Source of the DNA: Spirosoma foliorum
Lineage (GTDB): Bacteria; Bacteroidota; Bacteroidia; Cytophagales; Spirosomataceae
NCBI RefSeq assembly: GCF_014117325.1
Contig: NZ_CP059732.1
Location: 7,753,001 to 7,817,000, forward strand
Reading direction: 5' to 3'
DNA length: 64,000 bases
The position numbers and the translations under genes were made by a program. Below, piece after piece: positions 60,152 to 64,000 of the stretch. A model generated the notes under the pieces. It worked only from the letters and a program-made list of their open reading frames with translations. It ran no database searches and was not told the DNA's origin. How positions within the stretch are numbered: position 1 is the stretch's first letter; every line of letters starts with the position of its first letter.

Positions 60152-60222
60152 AGCCTTATGATTTAGGGCAAGATACGAAATTTAGAATTATAATGTATCC
60201 ATTAATTTGCGTTCTTTTTACA

Positions 60223-61614
60223 TTAACTCGTCATTGCTGCCAGTAAATCGGCTTGGGTAATAATGTGAACCTGTTCTTTTTCGTCACGAACGAGCAGGGC
60301 TTTGTTGTCGCGGTCGATGAGCGATGAGAGAGCATCGATTGTATTGTCTAAGCCCACGAATTTGAACGGTTTGTCCATAACTTCGCTAACGGGTAGGTCT
60401 TTTACCGACGGATCTTCGATGAGCCGATTTAACACGGTGGAGTCAGTCAAACTGCCAACAATATGCCCATGCTCATCGGTCACCGGAATTTGCGAAATGC
60501 TGTGTCGATTCAATACCTGAATGGCCTGACTCACTGATACTGCCGAGCCAATCGTTGTTAGCTGAGATTGCCGATGCGTCGGACTGTCATTTTTGTAATG
60601 GATAATGTCGCGGGCGGTTTTGAAGGCACGATCTTCCAGAAAACCATGATCCTTCATCCAGGTGTCGTTGTAAATCTTGGCCAGGTAACGCGTGCCGTGG
60701 TCGGGAAGGAGAATAACCAGTACATCATCGTCGGTCAGCTTTTCCTTTGCCCATTCCAGCGCACCGTGTACAGCGGTTCCACACGACCAACCGACAAACA
60801 AACCCTCTTCGCGCGACAATCGGCGGGTCATAATGGCGGCATCTTTGTCGGTAACTTTCACAAAATGGTCGATCAAACTGAAGTCTACGTTTTGCGGCAA
60901 AATGTCTTCGCCAATACCTTCAGTCAGATATGGATAGATTTCCCCTTCGTCGAAAATACCCGTCTCCTTGTATTTCTTGAAGACTGAACCGTACGTATCC
61001 AGTCCAATCGATACAATATCCGGGTTCTGTTCTTTCAGGAATTTCGACGTGCCACAAATAGTGCCACCCGTTCCCACGCCAGCCGCGAAGTGTGTTATTT
61101 TACCATCGGTATCGCGCCAGATTTCGGGGCCAGTGGTTGCGTAGTGAGCCGCCGAGTTAGCCGGGTTATCATATTGGTTGGGATAAAGCGAGTTTGGAAT
61201 ATCACGGTTAAGTTTCTTGGCCACCGAGTAATAGGAGCGGGGATCATCGGGTGCCACATTTGTTGGGCAAACGACAACTTCGGCACCAACGGCCCGCAGA
61301 ATATCGATCTTCTCCTTCGACTGCTTGTCGGCCATCGTAAAAATGCATTTATAGCCTTTGCCAATGGCTGCTAAGGCCAGGCCCATACCTGTGTTACCGC
61401 TAGTGCCCTCAATGATGGTTCCGCCGGGTTTTAGTACTCCTCGCGCTTCGGCATCTTCAATCATGCGTATCGCGATACGGTCTTTCACCGAGTTGCCGGG
61501 GTTGAAATACTCAACTTTTGCCAGCACCGTTCCCCGAATGCCTTTTGTGACTTTATTGAGCTTTACCAGGGGCGTATTGCCAATTGTGTCGATGATGGAA
61601 TTGTAGTAGTTCAT
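60223..61614 (-). CDS. Cystathionine beta-synthase (PLP domain plus CBS pair)
   Basis: 463 residues. PLP domain: FNPGNSVKDRIAIRMIEDAE with the Schiff-base Lys, EGTSGNTGMGLALAAIG, GVGTGGTICGTSKFL, GWSCGTAVHGAL. C-terminal CBS pair: LTTIGSAVSVSQAIQVLNRHSISQIPVTDEHGHIVG and VSEVMDKPF...FVGLDNTIDALSSLI. Domain order is that of bacterial CBS enzymes that condense homocysteine and serine, though some act as cysteine synthases. Single gene. Confidence 0.9.
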   Translation of the reverse strand: MNYYNSIIDTIGNTPLVKLNKVTKGIRGTVLAKVEYFNPGNSVKDRIAIRMIEDAEARGVLKPGGTIIEGTSGNTGMGLALAAIGKGYKCIFTMADKQSKEKIDILRAVGAEVVVCPTNVAPDDPRSYYSVAKKLNRDIPNSLYPNQYDNPANSAAHYATTGPEIWRDTDGKITHFAAGVGTGGTICGTSKFLKEQNPDIVSIGLDTYGSVFKKYKETGIFDEGEIYPYLTEGIGEDILPQNVDFSLIDHFVKVTDKDAAIMTRRLSREEGLFVGWSCGTAVHGALEWAKEKLTDDDVLVILLPDHGTRYLAKIYNDTWMKDHGFLEDRAFKTARDIIHYKNDSPTHRQSQLTTIGSAVSVSQAIQVLNRHSISQIPVTDEHGHIVGSLTDSTVLNRLIEDPSVKDLPVSEVMDKPFKFVGLDNTIDALSSLIDRDNKALLVRDEKEQVHIITQADLLAAMTS

Positions 61615-61768
61615 GTTGATAAAGGTTCAGCGCTGTGGTTTAGTAGGATAAACGTGGGAACGGGATAGTTCGTTTGACTATTTTTTCCTGAAGTGGTTCT
61701 TCGGCAACGGTTCATCATGGGTTTATAACCGTTCGTGATTCGTTTTTGCACTCTTATCACAACTCGTA

Positions 61769-61799
61769 TTTAGGGGAAATTTAAAGACGCATACCTTTG
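61769..61799 (+). promoter_or_regulatory. Promoter of the small exported protein gene
   Basis: TACCTTTG at 61792-61799 matches TAnnTTTG exactly and TTTA lies 20 nt upstream. The ATG is 41 nt downstream. Confidence 0.55.
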
Positions 61800-61840
61800 A
61801 TACGTTCCTTCTGAACAGTAAACAACAACTACTAAATCAC

Positions 61841-62248
61841 ATGAAAACCTTCACTCAATCCTTATTAACCGCCCTGCTTTTGAGCACGGCCACATTGGCA
61901 GCAACTGCCTCAACAATCCCAGCTCCATCGACAACCGCGCCCGTTACAACGGGTTCGTATAAAGTGGCTGTTTTCCCGTCCGCAACGCCTTCCAAACTGA
62001 ATGTGTTTGTGGAACGGACCCCCGGTCAAAAAATGACTGTTTCCCTGAAATCGGCCGATGGGGCGCTGTTAGACAAGCAATTTATCAACAGGAAGCAGGG
62101 TAATTTCCACTTTCAATTTGATCTAACAGACCTAAGTGACGGTGCTTATCAAGTGGAGGTTGCCGCCGGAACTGATGTAACGACCTACCCAGTTACGATA
62201 GCCACGAAGCCTGTCCAGACGCCATCCCGCACCATTACGCTGAACTAA
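61841..62248 (+). CDS. Small exported protein, beta-sandwich-like
   Basis: 135 residues with signal peptide (SLLTALLLSTATLAATAS). Mature part is strand-rich: SYKVAVFPSATPSKLNVFVER, MTVSLKSADGALLDKQF, FHFQFDLTDLSDGAYQVEV, VTTYPVTIA. The last 100 residues resemble a DUF3244 or secretion-tail sandwich, but I cannot name the family. Converges with the TOPRIM-like gene and shares its 3' end. Confidence 0.75.
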   Translation: MKTFTQSLLTALLLSTATLAATASTIPAPSTTAPVTTGSYKVAVFPSATPSKLNVFVERTPGQKMTVSLKSADGALLDKQFINRKQGNFHFQFDLTDLSDGAYQVEVAAGTDVTTYPVTIATKPVQTPSRTITLN

Positions 62249-62882
62249 TTGAACGGTATATAATAAAACCAGCCACGGTCGTGAGGCCATGGCTGGTTTT
62301 ATGTTTTGGCTGATGATGAGCTAAGAAATACTTGACTTGATTATGGAAGTGTTTGAAACTTTCGGAGCGTTGCAGTAGCCAATCAATATCAACATTAACT
62401 AAAAGCTCATTTGCCTTTTCAAGCTGTTTTTCAACTTTCAATTTCCCTCCGTAAATTTTCAATTTAGCCTCGTTTCGCATAATGTGCTCTAGAGGTTCAT
62501 TCTTAGTCGAAGTAGGATAATCACGATGCCATTGCAAATAGAGCAACCAGTGCTCAATACATTGCACTGGAACCATAAGAATCACTTTATCATGCGCTTG
62601 GCATAGTGAAGTCAATTTTGCTTTTAGTTCATCAATTCGTTTATGGTCGGTAGCATCAGCATCTCTGCCTACAAAGAGTACAGATAGGCCATATTTAATG
62701 AAACCTTGACGAGTTGCATCTGGTAAAGTATCTTCAACCTCCTTCGCATTAGTTGCTTTTATCCGCCATCCAAATTGCTCGTTTTCCTGAAAGATTCCTG
62801 GATGACACTGAGTCAAATAGTGTTCAATAAAGTTTTTATGCGCCTTATCTTCACATAAAATACCATAGCTAATTATGCTCAT
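62235..62882 (-). CDS. TOPRIM-like protein paired with AAA ATPase (DUF4276/RloB-like, uncertain)
   Basis: 215 residues from the ATG at 62882, which overlaps the ATPase stop (ATGA). N-terminal YGILCEDKAHKNFIEHYL has a Glu in the TOPRIM position, and LFVGRDADATDHKRIDEL has the DxD motif. A middle WLLYLQWHRDYPTS segment is followed by a Lys-rich helical end. This size and pairing is seen in RloB, DUF4276 and PARIS-type (AriB) partners; which one is not clear. Probable nuclease effector. The last 9 residues cross the host terminator. Confidence 0.65.
   Translation of the reverse strand: MSIISYGILCEDKAHKNFIEHYLTQCHPGIFQENEQFGWRIKATNAKEVEDTLPDATRQGFIKYGLSVLFVGRDADATDHKRIDELKAKLTSLCQAHDKVILMVPVQCIEHWLLYLQWHRDYPTSTKNEPLEHIMRNEAKLKIYGGKLKVEKQLEKANELLVNVDIDWLLQRSESFKHFHNQVKYFLAHHQPKHKTSHGLTTVAGFIIYRSISSA
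62264..62301. terminator. Terminator overlapping the 3' end of the TOPRIM-like gene
   Basis: AAAACCAGCCA.GG pairs with CC.TGGCTGGTTTT around a 7-nt loop. It lies 16 nt past the exported-protein stop and inside the last codons of the minus-strand gene. Confidence 0.8.
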
Positions 62883-64000
62883 CGGGGTACACCACCTAAA
62901 AGACCAACCTTCCATGCTTCCCCTAAACCGTCGAGATAACGTGGAGGGTCAAAACCTAATTTTTTACTTTCGTCAGTTTCTGGCTCAATAATATCTTTTT
63001 GTAGATTCTTTACGTGCGTAGCTCCTTCATCGTCTTTGTCGAAAATAAAGACAGACTCAGGCATATCTTTAAACATATCGACAACTGCTGGACTATGCGT
63101 CGTCATAATCACCTGTATATCTTTATCATCAACCAAACCAAAAATGAAGTTGATTATTTCTGCAATCCGACGCGGATGAATACCTTTTTCGGGTTCTTCA
63201 AGCAAAAGAAGTTTGGGAGGGTTGGGCTGGTTGATGATGCAAAGGAGAGCGAGGAAGTAGAGGGTACCTTCTGAGAGTTCGTCGGCCCAATAAGTAATAT
63301 CTTGTTTACTATTCGTTAAGCCGATACGCTTAAGCGACTTATTTTTAATATCTTCTGTAAGAGAAGCATCATCTAAGTTAATTTCATCGAACTCCGAAAT
63401 ACAAGTATGTAAATCTGACTCAATTCGATTGAATACAGTTCTTCTATACTTCCCTAGCATAAGATCCAGAAAACCAACTAGATTAGAAGCGTCAGCATTA
63501 ACTATGTTAGCGCCAATACCAACTGGCCCAGGTTGAATTAGTTTATTCGGATCTGGTCTGAAAATTTGAATATTTCCTAGCGCTGATAATAGTGAATGGA
63601 ATTCTCGTTCATTTAGTGATGAATCAATGTTTTTATCATTAAAATTTTGATTTATAAGCCTGGCATCAACTCCCCAATTTATTGTAAATGGCTCTGAAAT
63701 GTCACTAAATAGTAAATTTAAGCTAATATGAAGTTGATTGTCCTTTTTAAATACAATTGATTTGAATTTTTTGCTTTCTTCTTGCGCTTTTTTTCTAGCT
63801 AAATCATCTAGAAAGAATTGCATTTTTGCTTGCTTGTTCTTCCGAAAAAGCTCTCCGAATGGCTCTGAATCATAACAAAACTCCAGCGCCTTCAAAAAAT
63901 TCGTCTTACCCGAATTATTAGGCCCGATTAGCAAATTGACTTTTTGAAGATCGAGCGTGACGTCTTTTAGGCTTTTGAAGTTCTGGATGGAAACGCGCTT
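62879..64000 (-). CDS. AAA family ATPase (OLD/RloA-like), N-terminus beyond window
   Basis: The frame is open to the window edge and the first visible residues are KRVSIQNFKSLKDVTLDLQK. Walker A GPNNSGKTNF, ABC signature ELSEGTLYFLALL, Walker B LLLLEEPEKGIHPRRI and His switch MTTHSPAVVDMF are intact. About 374 residues; probably only a few are missing. SMC/OLD-type ATPases of this kind act with TOPRIM partners in defence. Coupled to the next gene by a 4-nt overlap. Confidence 0.85.
   Translation of the reverse strand, partial: KRVSIQNFKSLKDVTLDLQKVNLLIGPNNSGKTNFLKALEFCYDSEPFGELFRKNKQAKMQFFLDDLARKKAQEESKKFKSIVFKKDNQLHISLNLLFSDISEPFTINWGVDARLINQNFNDKNIDSSLNEREFHSLLSALGNIQIFRPDPNKLIQPGPVGIGANIVNADASNLVGFLDLMLGKYRRTVFNRIESDLHTCISEFDEINLDDASLTEDIKNKSLKRIGLTNSKQDITYWADELSEGTLYFLALLCIINQPNPPKLLLLEEPEKGIHPRRIAEIINFIFGLVDDKDIQVIMTTHSPAVVDMFKDMPESVFIFDKDDEGATHVKNLQKDIIEPETDESKKLGFDPPRYLDGLGEAWKVGLLGGVPR

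Overview
The window looks like a chromosomal segment of a Bacteroidota member, most likely a Cytophagales/Spirosoma-type organism (inferred from protein families, not searched). Evidence includes a TonB-dependent receptor with a BtuG-like surface propeller, lipoproteins with loose lipoboxes, DUF5916 and RemB-like outer-membrane proteins, the bacillithiol protein YtxJ, TAnnTTTG-type -7 promoter boxes, and few Shine-Dalgarno sequences. Most genes have mid-range GC. A 3.5-kb segment at about 17.5-21.0 kb is strikingly AT-rich.

Layout. 0-6 kb: the end of a cobalamin-uptake operon (btuB-btuG-PP-loop ATPase), then a gluconate-dehydrogenase-subunit-3/GMC oxidoreductase pair. 6-9 kb: two paralogous ECF sigma factors enclosing a gene-poor stretch with small unknown genes. 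9-17.4 kb: a conserved protein of unknown function, an S41 protease lipoprotein, YraN, LipB, an unknown protein, a degenerate-looking exonuclease and RNase R. 17.4-21 kb: tRNA-Arg(CCG), then a two-gene AT-rich island (Cap4/DUF4297-like nuclease plus HerA-like ATPase) bounded by near-identical copies of the tRNA 3' end and its terminator. 21-32 kb: outer-membrane barrel, FadD, DsbA-like protein with divergent HxlR regulator, LytTR regulator, CysM, PyrD, FtsK and LolA. 32-42.7 kb: Upp, a RemB-like protein, GmhA, DUF5916 protein, a LemA/TPM/TPM operon, an atypical SDR and a NarL-type two-component system. 42.8-44.6 kb: an unrecognised three-gene operon of two proteins sharing a repeat domain and a CPxHC tail, around a membrane protein broken by a homopolymer frameshift. 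45-48 kb: nucleotide-sugar genes rfbA, rfbB, galE. 48-54 kb: SirB1-like protein, phosphopantetheinyl transferase and a chromate-resistance locus with a ChrB-AraC fusion. 54-62 kb: WD40 protein, DivIVA-domain protein, FolB, YtxJ, a frameshifted waaA, RsgA, Uma2 nuclease and CBS. 62-64 kb: an AAA ATPase (cut by the window edge) translationally coupled to a TOPRIM-like protein, a probable second defence cassette.

Across the window about fifteen gene 3' ends carry long locus-specific palindromes built from recurring short words. None lies in a divergent promoter spacer. This repeated architecture, the HerA island and the CPxHC operon are the least conventional features. Start codons were adjusted by family alignment where noted. 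All functional calls come from reading motifs; no searches were run.
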